Assembly: GCA_963971225.1 (NCBI GenBank)
Contig: OZ020269.1
Coordinates: forward strand, 96,227,540 to 96,291,539
DNA: 64,000 nt
Direction: 5' to 3'
Source: Melieria omissa
Taxonomy: Eukaryota > Arthropoda > Insecta > Diptera > Ulidiidae
The notes beneath the pieces were generated by a model. It worked only from the letters and a program-made list of their open reading frames with translations, was not told the DNA's origin and ran no database searches. Positions 22,908 through 34,565 of this stretch are shown piece by piece. The position numbers were made by a program, and so were the translations under genes. Position 1 is the stretch's first letter. Every line of letters starts with the position of its first letter.

Positions 22908-24736
22908 TGAAATATACAAGAAGGGGTTTGCTTTTAAATATTTATTTGTGATCTTCTCTCTCTCAATTTTAAGAAGTTTTTTAAATTCTTTTAAGTCATG
23001 TTTGCAAATTTATAGTCTTTTAGAGAAAAAGGAATCTATTGATTGTTTTAAAATTATAAACTGAGATATTATGGTTCACGAAAAGGGATCCACTGTTTGG
23101 TTTGCTTCACGAAATTATCAAACTGGGAGGAAATGGGTTGTGGCTTTAGTTGGTAAGAATATAGAAGGCTAATAAATTCGGGATTACTAGTTTATATAAC
23201 GATTTTTTACTGATTTTCCATTACTTAAGATAATGGTTATGGGGGCGTATGAGCAACATTTATATTTTAATGGTTGAAATTAATTTAGTGGCATAAAGTT
23301 CATGAAAATGTAAGCTTAAAAAACAAATAAATAATTGAAGTGAATCAAATCAAATAATTTAAGAATTTTCTTAGAAATTCTAATAAACCAAATTTTCTTT
23401 TAATAATTTAATTATTTAAAGTTCATGAATGTTTAAGCTTAAAAAAATAAATAAATTATTTAAGTGAATATAGTCAAATAATTCAAGTAAAAATTAAAGT
23501 TAAAGAAAGTCCAAACCAAATTTTCTTAGAAATAATAAAAAAACCAAAAATATTTAACGCTTTAAATATTTTATTTAGACAACTTAATTTACAACATAAA
23601 ACACCTTTCACACTTCTTTGTTTAAATTTCGTATTAAACTTTGATTACTTTCTAATGGAATTGTACACCTTAAGCGCCCACATTGCATTGCTTGAGACAT
23701 TTTACGATTTTATTTTCACTCTCAGATAAATCACCATTGAGTTAAAGTTTCCTTCCCCGATCAATAGGTGTGCATGTGTGTGTGTGCGTATTGATTTAGC
23801 ACCAGTCAGCCAAACGGCAACACATTGTGCTGGCTGCTGCTGGTGTGTCATCACAATCTGTCCGTGTCATGATAAATTGTCGCTGCAACTTAACGCGCAA
23901 CGCGCAACGGACAACGCACAGCTAACGTCAGCGCTGGGCTCCAGTATCAGTGTGTGTGTGTATCTGCTGGTGCGGTCCGGTGTCTGATATTTTCTCGCTT
24001 ATCATGCGCAACAAATTGCCGTGAAGAATAAATCAAAATTCAAATAAAAGCAAAAGACAAACACACACACACAAACAAACAACAGCGCCAACACCAACAC
24101 CAATTTAACGCACAAACATTATGTGCCATCATGTGCGCTTTGCTGCAATGAATTTGCAATCGCATTTTCTCTTAAAACTTGAGTACGTGCAGCGACAAGC
24201 AGATAACAGCGCAGCTTATTGTTCAGTGAGAATGTGCAAAAGGGGGGGCACGGGGGGGCGGGAATCGATATGCGCTGGCAACTGACAGCTGTTGGAAATG
24301 GTATTCAATATTTTTAAGGGGTAACAAACAATGTGTGGAACAATTTTTTGATAAACACTTTTAAGGGTTGTGAAGTAGTGAGAGATTTATAAAATAGTGG
24401 AGATTAGGAAATTCCAAGAAAACATTTTGCTTGAAAGGAAACAATTTTTAGAAGGAAACATAACGTCACTTGAGGACTTATTACAAGTTTTGAAGTGTAA
24501 AATTTAATGCACTCGAAATTTTTGATGTCTGAAGAGAAGTGAATCAGTTGATTGAGCTCTAAGGAGACTAAAAAGTTAAATTTTTCTCATTCAGTCTCAT
24601 TCAGCAAATAATCAAAGACAAAACTATTGTTTTTAATATTTAAATGTAATATTAGGTGTCAGAAAATTAATTCAGAGATTTCGAGATTTTGATGCTGCTG
24701 TATCATTTCTCGATATAGAAGCAAATATAATGTAAA
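22908..24736. other. no gene seen; one tandem duplication and a G-run
   Basis: The stretch 23290-23530 holds two copies of an about 125-bp unit (AAAGTTCATGAA, TAAGCTTAAAAAA, CAAATAATT). A motif copy lies at 23245. A TG run lies near 23770, CA runs near 24060 and a triple G-run at 24242-24262. Confidence 0.5.
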
Positions 24737-24740
24737 GTAC

Positions 24741-25123
24741 TGTAACGATGAGGCACTCTGTACTGTGCTAAGCATGAATGCTTTTACAAGCATACTTTTA
24801 GGCATGCACTTTGAAGTACGGCCGGCATGCTATAATGCCGATATGGCAAGGATGGTTCGCGAATGGTAATGGAATGTGCAAGAACCATCGGCGCAATAAA
24901 CCAAACAAGTATAAAAGGCAGCAGTGTGCAGCGCAGAGGGACTTGTCTGATTTGAGCAAGCAAAGGGAAAACATGCAATAGTAGTAGTGTAAAGATAACC
25001 AAAGTGTAGATTTTTATATAAATTGATCGTTGGTTTCTGACTGCGTTTTGTGCTGAGTAATTGAAGTGGTTTTATTTTTAAGCACAATCCAGATACGAAC
25101 TTAGAGAGGTCATTTTCGTAACA
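24741..25123 (+). mobile_element. 5' LTR of an mdg3-like Ty3/gypsy element
   Basis: The 383-bp LTR runs from TGTAACGATGAGGCAC to CATTTTCGTAACA. It contains the promoter-like TATAAAAGGCAGCAG at about 24909. It matches in reverse the solo LTRs at 1938-2294 and 30908-33000. It is followed at once by a primer-binding site and the start of gag, so it is a 5' LTR. No 3' LTR partner is present downstream. Confidence 0.85.
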
Positions 25124-25125
25124 TT

Positions 25126-25143
25126 TGGTGTCAGAAGTGGGAT
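25126..25143 (+). promoter_or_regulatory. primer-binding site for tRNA-Leu
   Basis: TGGTGTCAGAAGTGGGAT lies 2 bases after the LTR end and is complementary to the 3' end of a tRNA-Leu (...CCCACTTCTGACACCA). mdg3-type elements are known to use tRNA-Leu. Confidence 0.75.
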
Positions 25144-25194
25144 TGTGCTACTGAAAATAAACAAAAAATAAATACAAATTATAAAAACGCAGAC

Positions 25195-25452
25195 ATGGTT
25201 AAACTCGAGCTGCTGAAGGTGGACCAGCTGAAGAAGGAGCTGGCTGCTTGGAATTTGCCGACTGCTGACGGTAACGTAGAAGTGCAGCTGCACTTGCGAG
25301 AGGCGTGTGAAGCACGAGGCGTCGATTGGATTGCACACGAGTTCGGAACGCAGGAGCTAGAGGCGTCGACCAAAGTGGAGGAATCGCCTGCGGGTGCTGC
25401 GTCGATGCAAAGTACGGCTGCAGCGGCTTCGCCACCACAAGCATTTTCGTAA
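25195..25452 (+). pseudogene. truncated gag of the mdg3-like element
   Basis: The frame starts MVKLELLKVDQLKKELAAW, a leucine-rich helical start like that of SAP-type Gag N-termini, about 70 bases after the LTR. It runs 85 codons with an alanine-rich end and stops where decayed mariner sequence begins (about 25450). No zinc knuckle, protease, reverse transcriptase or integrase follows. The element has lost its 3' part. Confidence 0.7.
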
Positions 25453-26600
25453 CTGTACAAATAAATCCATACTTTTTGCATGAAATTCAAGGCTATCAAA
25501 TAGGCAGTTAGAATGATCCAATTTAGTTCAAATATGCACCATTTTCTTCGACAACTTGTTGCCATTTTTAAAGCAATTCCATTATGAGTCTTTAATGGAA
25601 ACTGTTGTCCTTGTTGGCAAAAAACTGGCACATTAGATTTTCACATCTTCGCTTCTTTTGAGACACATTTTATACCAGCAAAATCAGTCATCAATGACTG
25701 AAACAGGTGATAAACACTTAATTCCAGGTTCAGACTATAAGGTGGACGCATAAGAACTTTCCACCTGAGCTCTCGGAGATTCTAACCAGTCACCACTGAT
25801 GTGTGTGTGTTTCTTTCCCATTCCGTCAAAGCTATCCGCTTCTGAGCAATTGCTTCCTTCAGACGATTCCATTGTCGACAATACAAGTTTGAATTGAAAG
25901 CTTGGCCGTAGGACAACAACTCATGGCAAATCATTCTCTGTCAAACCCACCAAAACACACAGCCAAACCTTTCTGACTGTTAATCCTGACGTCTGCGGCG
26001 ACTCACCGCAGTTCAACTATAAAAGTTTTCACTTTACGTTGCGGTAAGTAATCCGCTTTTCATCGCCAGTCACCATTCGCCTAAAAATGGGTCGTCTTTG
26101 TTGCATTTTAGCAGCGATTTGCATATGAAAAGGCAGTAAGTGTGTTTGTTTTGCGTTAACTCGTGTGGCATCCACAAATCGAGCTTCTTTTTGCATCCAC
26201 CAATTTAGAAGGGGTTCCCTATGATGGTTTGTGTAATGTTTAACTCCTGAATAATCGCAACAGTGCTTTTATAACAGTGGATCTTGACGATTTCCATGAT
26301 TTTATTGAAATTTTTGACAATTACCCTTTTAAAGAGTGATGCATCTTTGACATAGAAATTAGTGGAACGGAGTCAATGAAACCAAAATTGCGCATGATTG
26401 GCTTTTACAACATCAGAACCAGCTTGAGTTTTTAGAAAAAAAATATTGTAAAAAATTGCATATCTTCTCTTTGTTGGTGTCCATATTACATTCCATTTTA
26501 TGTCCATAAGAAAACTCAGTCAAGCCAATGGATCTAATTGAACATGCCAGAAATCGCATCACTTTTAGTGAAAAAGTACACATATCAAAGGAATTATTTA
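25453..26600 (-). pseudogene. decayed, nearly full-length mariner transposase
   Basis: Read on the minus strand from about 26480 to 25520, the parts appear in family order: MDTNKEK, GNCQKFQ/KIMEIV-like, NHYTNHHRE..., RRMVTGDEKRITY (first D), CGESPQTS, KVWLCVLVG, the GQTFNSNLYCQQWNR-like stretch, LMRPPYSLNLE and KWQQVVEENGAYL. Frames change repeatedly and many stops are present. The third catalytic site SPDLAPSD reads SLNLELSV, so the aspartate is lost. It abuts the broken gag and may have caused that break. Confidence 0.75.
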
Positions 26601-28943
26601 AAAATTCTTAGTACGCCTAAAAGTAGGTCATAGATTAAAGTATATTTCAGTACTACCACTCAACATCCAAGCAACATTATTACTTTACATAATGTACGAA
26701 CAGCATAGCAACAAAACCCCACTCCCAAAGAGCCAACGCCTAGAAGTAGGCAACAACAAAACTTTCAACTTGAGCCAACTGAAACAAAATGCAAAATGTC
26801 TACACACAATTGTAACAGTAAACCAGAAATGCAAAATAAAATACATAAACAACAACAAGTGCGTGTCAAATTATTCAAAACACTTAAATTCTGCGAACTG
26901 TCTTCACGCTTTTCTAGTCAATAAAGTGTCAAGTAGACGCGGCCAAATAAATTGGGCCATTTCTGTCTTCTTGTTAAATTTTTGTAAATTTTGGCATGAT
27001 TAACTATTTTTCTAGTCCACAGTGTTCGCTATGCTATTAATTCTTAGGCCGTTGGTACAATAGTCCTTGCGCAGTCCTTCAAATGCTGGCGCCACATTTG
27101 TGTGTGTTTATTAAAATTTTATCGTTTCTTTTCTTTTCGCCGGCTTCTTTTGGGTTATTTCTTTTTAGGCACTTTACTCAATTGTTGCATTGCGACCCTA
27201 ATTTTGTGGTTGAGAAAGGCTTTACAAGTAGCGGTTAACAAACCGCAAAGCTCAACAACGTCTGTTCACAACTGTTGCTTTGTTGCTGCTTGTTGCATAC
27301 TTTTTTGACTGTTTTCATTGTTTGGGCTGGGATCAAATTTTATTGCTGTCTATGGGCTTTGGTAGATTTTCTTTATGGATTGTTGCTCATTTAGTTTGGT
27401 AGAATTTTATCTAATTTTCTATGAACAGTGATAGCTAAATGTCAAAATTGTGGCTTTCATTTGCTTGAGGCCGAAACGTTTTTGTGGCTAAAGTAAAGGA
27501 TTGAAGTGTCTGGTGCTTTCTTCGAATTAAGTTATGAATTCATGGTCAGTTTTGTTTAAGTACTTAAGTATTTAAAAACAGTAGATTGAACTAATTAAGA
27601 TTCATGCAAGCAAGCTTGAAAACGAAAGATTAAAGCAATTAAGGGCAACAAAGCGCTTAGTTGGTAGGAGGGCAATCTTGACTCTGTGTTGAGGGGACAA
27701 AGACAAATTTTTATTATTTTGTATATTTATTTTTTATATTTATTCATAGCTAAATGAATTTTTACAATGAGTATCCAAATGATGTATGGGCGTTTTAGCA
27801 TCTAAAAATCATTTAGACATGTTTGGGATGAAAAGAATGTGTACAGTCAAAAAGAGTTAAATTTTATGAATTACATACACACACAAAGATGACTTATCGT
27901 CACCTACATAACATGTGTTAGCACCATGAATCCAGTTGTTTGACTAGTCGCCACACATCTATCTTGTTCTCATCCACATCCACAATTGCTCGTAAAAACC
28001 ACATTGCGAGCGGAAAAATCCTTCAAATTTATTAAGTAAAAGCCATGTGACAGCAAAGAAGCCATAAAATCAACTACTGAAATGCAACAAAAACGCCAAA
28101 AATCTGCACCAAAAACACTAAAGTGCGTGTAGGAGCATAGCAGTTGACAGTTTATGGCAGATTTACAACGCGCCGCCCTCACACACACACACACACACAC
28201 AGCTTTCACAGCAGCACTGGTAATAAGCGGCAAAAGGATTAGGTTTTATGCGGGACTGAGTGTGTCTCTGTATGTGTGTATATGTGTTTGTCTTGGCGCA
28301 CTTTCTTGCCAGCAGTTTGTGTAATATTCAATGCTTCATTCATACGACGAGACATGAGAGACGCCCGCATGCTTTTCCACGCATATTGAATAAGTTTTCC
28401 TTTTTCATAGCAGTAGCAACAGTTGTGCTGGCTTATTGCGCTTCCACTTTATTGTTGTTCTTGTTGTTGTTACATTCCTTAATTCCATACAATTTCTTAT
28501 GCAGCATTTATGTATTTTGCCATTCGCAGGGATAGCAAAAATGCCATTTCAGTTTTGTGTAAATCCTTTTCGGTAGTTGTCGCCGCCGAATGTTATCAGC
28601 TGTCAGCATATTCTCGTACATTGTCATTGTTTTACAGTGGATTTTTGTTATTTTTCTTTTTAAAATTGGAATCGAGCTGTCGGCGCCCATATCGATGGTT
28701 GTTTGTGCGTTTGTTACGCTTCATATATGCCGAGAATTTTAATTGCATCATCATTTCAAGTTGATTTGATTTGCTGAAAGCGTGTCTGTGATTTTGTAAT
28801 GTAAAATTCCCCTAAAATTATGCCAGCAATTGAAGTTTAAAGCATAAATAGTTGTTAAGCAGTGCTTTAATTATAGGTTATTGACATTAGAATTAAGAAG
28901 CATATTTTTAGGATTACAATTTTTTGAATTGGAATGAACTCCC
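26601..28943. other. no gene seen
   Basis: AT-rich, with CA/TG runs at 28175-28202 and 28260-28290. Hydrophobic frames near 27102 and 28260 were considered as signal-peptide exons, but lacked a suitable ATG-donor pair. Confidence 0.4.
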
Positions 28944-28947
28944 TTAA

Positions 28948-29453
28948 CCCTTTCGCCACAGGTTTTTACTGGGGAAAGTTTAAATTTTTAATTTTAAATT
29001 TTAGACTTCAACAACATGTGCAACCTTGCATAAGAAATTTTTTAAGTTTTATACTCGGACCCTGTATTTCATAGTGTTTTTTTATGAGAGAAACCACTTC
29101 GTTGTAGCTGTAATAATTACTTAAACAAAAAACTTTTTTCGCATAACGAAACTTTGAATATTTCTTCATTTACTTCAGCCAAAATTAAAAAAACGCGAGT
29201 CTCCAAACTGAAAGAAAACGTCCAATTAAAAAGTTATCTCAAGTTTTCTGCTTCTTCTTCCTTTACTATGTCAAGATATACCATTAAAACAACGTGTATA
29301 CTTCTCTTCTTTCAACTTTAATATTAAGTTTATTAATTTCGTATTTTTCCAAACTGTTCTAAGGACTAATAAAAAAATGCATTCCTGTAACCATAGAGAG
29401 TTCAGACGTCCACAAAGTAGCATGTGCCATATGGCAACAAAATAGCGAAAGGG
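28948..29453. mobile_element. TTAA mini-element (piggyBac-type), 506 bp
   Basis: TTAA flanks both sides (28944-28947, 29454-29457). The ends are CCCTTTCGCCA and, inverted, TAGCGAAAGGG. No transposase frame is present. The CCCTTTC start recalls piggyBac ends. Confidence 0.75.
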
Positions 29454-29638
29454 TTAAAAAGTGTGTGTTGTTTTCTAGAGGTGTGAGATTGAGATTACAT
29501 AATTTAAAATTTAATATTGGGTTTGTTGGAAAGACAATTGTAAGTCATTAGTAGGAAGCGGATTCCCATGCAAATGCATGTTTGTTTGGGAGTGTTCTCA
29601 TCTTTCCGAATCGGAAAAATTTCGTTAAATTTCAATTA

Positions 29639-30070
29639 CACTGCACAACAAAATTAATTTTTTTTTAAATAACAAGGTTCGGACAACGGATTCTGATAGA
29701 GGGGACCATAAAAAATATACGTGTATCGATGTTTTGAAAGTTTACGTCCGAATTTTTTTTTAGGGCGGGTCAAAGTTTTCCCCTTTTTGCGCATTCTTAT
29801 GGTGAATCGGCATACGAAAACCATGTAACCTTACATTTTAGGTACATGATGTGTACAGCAACTTGATGTAAAATACTACGAGGAACATTTTTGTTGAGCA
29901 TTTTAACCCTGTAGTTCCTATTTTTATGGGTCAATTTAACCATTTTTTTATAAAATGCCAAAAGTGTCTTGTAAAACAGGACTTTTTAAGGACAAAATGT
30001 ACAACAAAAATATTCGGCATAAAATTCTACTATAGGTCTCTGAATACATCAAAGCTCAGAAATTAACTTG
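29639..30070 (-). mobile_element. CACTGYGCAACA mini-element, copy 1, one end lost
   Basis: It begins CACTGCACAACAAAATTAAT. For about 430 bp it is the reverse complement of the mini-element at 35407-36536, including ATGGTGATTCGGCATACG, AAAATAGG-type and CTCAGAGACC-like parts. It stops at CAGAAATTAACTT, about 15 bases short of the expected terminal repeat. Confidence 0.7.
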
Positions 30071-30903
30071 AACGCCAGAATTAAGCCAAAACTGAAAATG
30101 TGTTTAAGTGTTTATTTCGTGATTAATCAAAATTGGTACTAAAATCTCCTACAAATTTTTTATTTGAATGATGAATGAAAATCTGTTGGAAAATTGGTGC
30201 GCAAAATAATCAACATTCATGGCTCTATAATGCTCGCCGTTTATTTAAGTGTTTTCATGATTTTAAAGAAGTAAAGGGACAATGATTTAAAAGGCCCATC
30301 AAGCTCATCACACAGTTAGTTTTTGTGAAAGCAACGGTGCCTCGTCAATTTTAGTCGATTATAATCTCTTCAAATCATCTTATAGTTTCGACGTTATTCG
30401 GTATTAGGCATTTGTGTTCTATGGGCGGTACCACACTCCTTTATGCAATGCACAACCAATTCTTCTAGTAAAAGGGCGTATGTTAGTAGAAAGTTTGAAC
30501 CAAGTATCGTAGATGTGAAACTTATAGTTTTAAAGTTTTCAGCAAATTTTTGTCACAAAAAGGTTCATTAAATCTCGCAAGTGCCATGACAGATGCATGG
30601 GATGACGTTATATCAAATTTCAAAGCCATCAACTTAGAATTTCGACTCTGTTCAATATAGATTTAAATTGTATGGGCGTTGTTAGGCCCTCTTTTCCACA
30701 CACAACGGAAACCTGATCCTAAGTAACATAGCCACTTAGCCACTTAGTTTTTCAAAACCTCAGATCAATTGATGAGTTAGCTCTCGAGACTATTAAGAAC
30801 AAACTGACAAACAGTATTCATTTTTATAGATAGAGAAACTTTATATAGAATATATTGAATACCTATTAGTTTTAAACGGAATATTTCTTTTACTAAATTT
30901 AAA
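30071..30903. other. unclassified, possibly repeat-derived; no gene seen
   Basis: Text such as ATTGTATGGGCG and GTATGTTAGTAG-like runs suggests old transposon sequence, but no ends or frames are recognisable. Confidence 0.35.
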
Positions 30904-31007
30904 GTATTGTTACGAAAATGACTTCTCTACGTTCGTATTTGGATTGTGATTGAAAATAAAACCACTTCAATTATTCAGCGCAAAACGCATTCCAATACCC
31001 GCAATCA

Positions 31008-32477
31008 TACCCGCATGGTCTGTGTAACAGGCAGTACGGTTTCAGGAAAAAAAGATCGACTGTAGATGCAATTGACATGGTGTACAACACTGCCCGTAAG
31101 GCACTAGCGGGGAAAAGGTGGCTAGGAGGGACAAAGGAATACTGCGCAATTGTTACACTGGACGTGAAGAATGCCTTCAACTCCGCTAACTGGACCAAAA
31201 TCCTGAAATCACTCGACGAACTGCACATACCTGACTACCTGATCAGAATAATCAAGGACTATTTTAAAGACCGCGTCCTCTGGTACGACACAAACGAAGG
31301 CCCAAAAAAACTTAACGTGACTGGAGGAGTCCCACAGGGATCAGTCCTTGGACCAACCCTGTGGAACATAATGTACGATGGCATACTAAATGTTAATAGA
31401 CCAAAAGGGGTGTCCATAGTTGGATACGCAGACGATATAGCAATCATTGCGGTAGCGAAAAAACTGGACGAAGTAACTGACGCTTGTAACGCAACTATAC
31501 GTGAAGTAAAATCATGGCTACTGGCGGCCGGACTAGAACTAGCTGACCACAAAACTGAAGTGGTATTACTGTCCAGTCGAAAGATAGTTGAAAATGTCGT
31601 GATTAGAGTCGGTGACCACGATATAAAGTCGAGTCCGTATATAAAATACTTAGGAATGCTAATAGACCACAGACTAAATTTCAGACAACACCTTACATAT
31701 GCGAGTGACAAGGCCAGAAAGGTGAATGCTGCTATGTGCAGACTGATGCCTAACATTGGTGGACCCCGACAACCGGCCAGAAACTTACTAGGCATAGTAA
31801 GCACGTCAATCATGACCTATGGGGCCCCAATATGGGTGTCAGCCATGGAAGTAAAAGCATATGCGAAAGGCCTAGTATCCACCTATAGACTAGCATCTCT
31901 GCGAATCTGCTGCGCTTTTCGCACCGTATCTAACGACGCAGCAAATGTGATAGCTAGCAGACTGCCGATTGACATACTAGCTAAACAGATGACAACAATT
32001 TGGAAGACGGGCAGACAAGACAGAGAAGCTACAGACAAAATAAAACGAGACTCTATAAAGGAATGGCAGACGAGATGGGACTCTAGCTCGAAAGGACAAT
32101 GGACCTGGAGCCTAATTCCAGACATAACGAAATGGATAAATAGGACCCACGGAGCAACGAACTATTACTTGACGCAAATCTTATCAGGACACGGATGCTT
32201 CCGGTCATACCTTCATAAATACAAGCATGTGGACGACCCCTATTGCCTTTTCTGTGAAGGAAGAATTGAAGACGCAGGACATATACTGGTGGAGTGCAGT
32301 CGATTCACGGACGAAAGGTCACACCTGGAGCGAGAAATGGAAAAACGCATTACCCCACGCGGGCTAATAGAACACATGCTGACTTCACAGGAGGCATGGA
32401 ATAAGTGCAATGCGGCACTGACGACGATAATGCAGCGACTACGACGCGATGAACAAGCAACGAGACAAGAACCATAA
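31008..32477 (+). CDS. LINE ORF2 fragment: reverse transcriptase and zinc knuckle
   Basis: The enzyme would copy LINE RNA into DNA at a nicked target. The frame is open from the first base of the fragment. QYGFRKKRSTVDAI is the conserved RT entry motif. VTLDVKNAFNSANW holds the motif A aspartate. GGVPQGSVLGP is motif B, and VGYADDIAII is the catalytic YADD box. The thumb region with IKYLGMLID follows. Near the C-terminus CLFCEGRIEDAGHILVEC forms a CCHC knuckle typical of the R1/Jockey-like group. About 489 codons remain without any stop. The endonuclease is missing, so the copy cannot retrotranspose on its own. The first ATG in the frame is at 31077, but translation of this fragment is not expected. 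Confidence 0.9.
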   Translation, partial: YPHGLCNRQYGFRKKRSTVDAIDMVYNTARKALAGKRWLGGTKEYCAIVTLDVKNAFNSANWTKILKSLDELHIPDYLIRIIKDYFKDRVLWYDTNEGPKKLNVTGGVPQGSVLGPTLWNIMYDGILNVNRPKGVSIVGYADDIAIIAVAKKLDEVTDACNATIREVKSWLLAAGLELADHKTEVVLLSSRKIVENVVIRVGDHDIKSSPYIKYLGMLIDHRLNFRQHLTYASDKARKVNAAMCRLMPNIGGPRQPARNLLGIVSTSIMTYGAPIWVSAMEVKAYAKGLVSTYRLASLRICCAFRTVSNDAANVIASRLPIDILAKQMTTIWKTGRQDREATDKIKRDSIKEWQTRWDSSSKGQWTWSLIPDITKWINRTHGATNYYLTQILSGHGCFRSYLHKYKHVDDPYCLFCEGRIEDAGHILVECSRFTDERSHLEREMEKRITPRGLIEHMLTSQEAWNKCNAALTTIMQRLRRDEQATRQEP

Positions 32478-32694
32478 GCGATAAGACAAAACTACATGTG
32501 CCTGACGCAAGGTCAATCCTCCCCGTGAAGGAATGCCCTCACCGGCGGTACCGCGGGGAATCAAAGGAGAGTGAAGACTACGGGAGTTGGTTTTAGCCGG
32601 TAGAAATCCGGCATAACTCTGGAATACGGGTTCCAGAGTATCTTGAACGAAGATTTCCAACTTCCGACGTAAAACAAAAAAAAAAAAAAAAAAA
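31008..32694 (+). mobile_element. 5'-truncated R1-clade LINE with poly(A) tail
   Basis: The LINE is framed by ATACCCGCAATCA (30995-31007 and 32695-32707), a 13-bp target duplication. It ends in a run of about 20 A after a 195-bp 3' untranslated region. The reading frame is open from the truncation point to 32477, so the insertion is young. Its 5' part (ORF1, endonuclease and the start of the reverse transcriptase) was never copied. Confidence 0.9.
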
Positions 32695-33119
32695 ATACCC
32701 GCAATCACTTTATTTACAAATTTACACTGGTTTGTCTTTACACTACTACTATGTTTCCCCTTTGCTTGCTCGAATCCGAATCCCCTCCGCATAGCACACT
32801 TATATACCTGTCTGGTTATCGACTGTTCTCGCACATTTCAATTGGACAATGCTCGACCATTCTCGCACAGCCCATTCACGCGAACCATCCTTGCCATATC
32901 GGAATTATAGCAAGTTTGCCGTACTCTAAAGTGCGTGCCTAAAAGTATGCTCGTAAAATCATTCACACATAGCACAGCATCAGCGTGCCTCATCGTTACA
33001 GTATTATTGTCTGCAATAACTCGTATTTGGTGTTCCTTGAAGAATAGAAAAACTAAACTAAATCAATTCAATCGAATAAATTTGAACTCACTTCATCATT
33101 TACTTACTTACTTCAACCG

Positions 33120-33190
33120 GCCTCGATAGTCCAGCGAGTAGCGCGCTGGTTTCTCATACGAGAGATCCTAGGTTCAATTCCCAGTATTAC
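33120..33190 (+). pseudogene. tRNA-Met-like sequence (SINE head or tRNA relic)
   Basis: GCCTCGATAGTCCAGCGAGT resembles the 5' half of elongator tRNA-Met with its A box. CTCATAC could be the anticodon loop (CAT). GGTTCAATTCC is a good B box. The 5' GCCTCGA cannot pair with the 3' AGTATTA, so there is no acceptor stem and it is not a functional tRNA. It may be the head of a tRNA-derived SINE. Confidence 0.55.
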
Positions 33191-34565
33191 AGCAGAACTT
33201 CTATTTGAAGCTCACTCTCACATTTAGTAGTCTTGGAACAACAGGATTCCATTAAATCAACCAATTAAGTTCACAGTATTACAGCCTATATTTTTGTTTT
33301 CAATAAACACTTTAATTGTTTCTTTAGAAAGTAAAGTCAAAACGTTTTATTCGCCACACATTCTTAGCTCTTGCGAACTTTAAAGGTCACAAAAACCGCT
33401 AACAAAATTTGCAATAATTATGTTTGCAATAACTTCTGATAATTCAACTTGAAATCGCTACAGCAACTTTGCATAAAGTTGACCTTTCAATACGTTTAAG
33501 CAGCTCCTTCGAATCTCAAGTACAGACAACACTTGGATTATTCATTAACAACAAAATATTCAATGCCGCTTAAGAATAACGCATCCCAAACAAAGTTGTT
33601 AATTTGTTGTGGCTGCGTAAGAGTTGCTTGAAAGAGCTTAATTTGGCTGAGACAATTCAGTTCACTTAAAGGTTATTAACCCAAATAAGCATTCATGGCA
33701 TACAAAGACAAAAGCTTTTTCATTTTATTTAGAACTAAATTTCTTGATCTCTCCCTCATACTCCGCGCATATCTCATTTAAGAAAAGTTTATTGTAATTA
33801 AATTAGTTACCTTTGATGAGGCAGTGAACAATAAATTCACTTCATTAAAGCTCTGAGCATAAATCAATATTTGATATACATAAATATAACTGATTGCAAA
33901 TTAATTGCCTTCTATGTGACTGTAAACAATAAAAACTAATTATAGCAACATTTTAAAGCACTAATGCCAAATGTGTTCAGCAAACATCCTCAATTTATTT
34001 ATGTATGTATGTGAGATGTACAAAACTTTAGCAACACTGAGGTTCTCACTCTCACTTTCATGCTTTGATGGTTGAATTTTAATATTCTCCGCCTGTCAGT
34101 TGCCTGAAATGCAAATTTCGTGCGTGTTTCTTTGCGACCCTTGTTTAATGTGGCTTTCACTATTTGACATATATACGTGTAAACTTTATTCAGTTAGTTG
34201 TGTGAAAGGTGAAATAGTTTGTGAAAATTTCACATAAATTTTATCCATGACACCAAACACTTTTAAAGTTAAAGTTGAGCGTGGCATTTGAATTTTATTA
34301 AGATATGTGAAGCATTAAATTTATGAAGTGTAAATAGTGGCATTGGTATTAATCGTAAATTTAAGTAAGTTTGGTGTTTTTATATTTTTGTCTTCCACTA
34401 GAATGAAGGAGATAAAATAAATAAACACTGCGTTTACTCAGAAAGGATGTAAAAGTCAAATGACAGAAAGAAAGAACTTGTAAACTTGACTTAAATAACT
34501 GTGGGGGTTTTCCAATGAGGTCGAATTAATGTGGAAAATAAATGAAAATCAATTAAAAAAATAAA
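33191..34565. other. no gene seen
   Basis: AT-rich, no supportable coding or RNA gene. Confidence 0.45.

Larger units (their letters stand above)
30908..33000 (-). mobile_element. solo LTR interrupted by an R1-type LINE
   Basis: The LTR starts TGTTACGAAAATGAC and ends CTCATCGTTACA, with GTAT duplicated on both sides (30904-30907, 33001-33004). Without the LINE and its duplication it is about 390 bp, close to the LTR at 24741. The 4-bp duplication shows a real integration event followed by LTR-LTR recombination, and then the LINE insertion. Confidence 0.85.

Noticed and set aside
31259..31813. 184-codon minus-strand frame
   Set aside because: It is the shadow of the LINE reverse transcriptase on the other strand.
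33120..33190. Functional tRNA-Met gene
   Set aside because: The two acceptor strands do not pair and the anticodon stem is poor.
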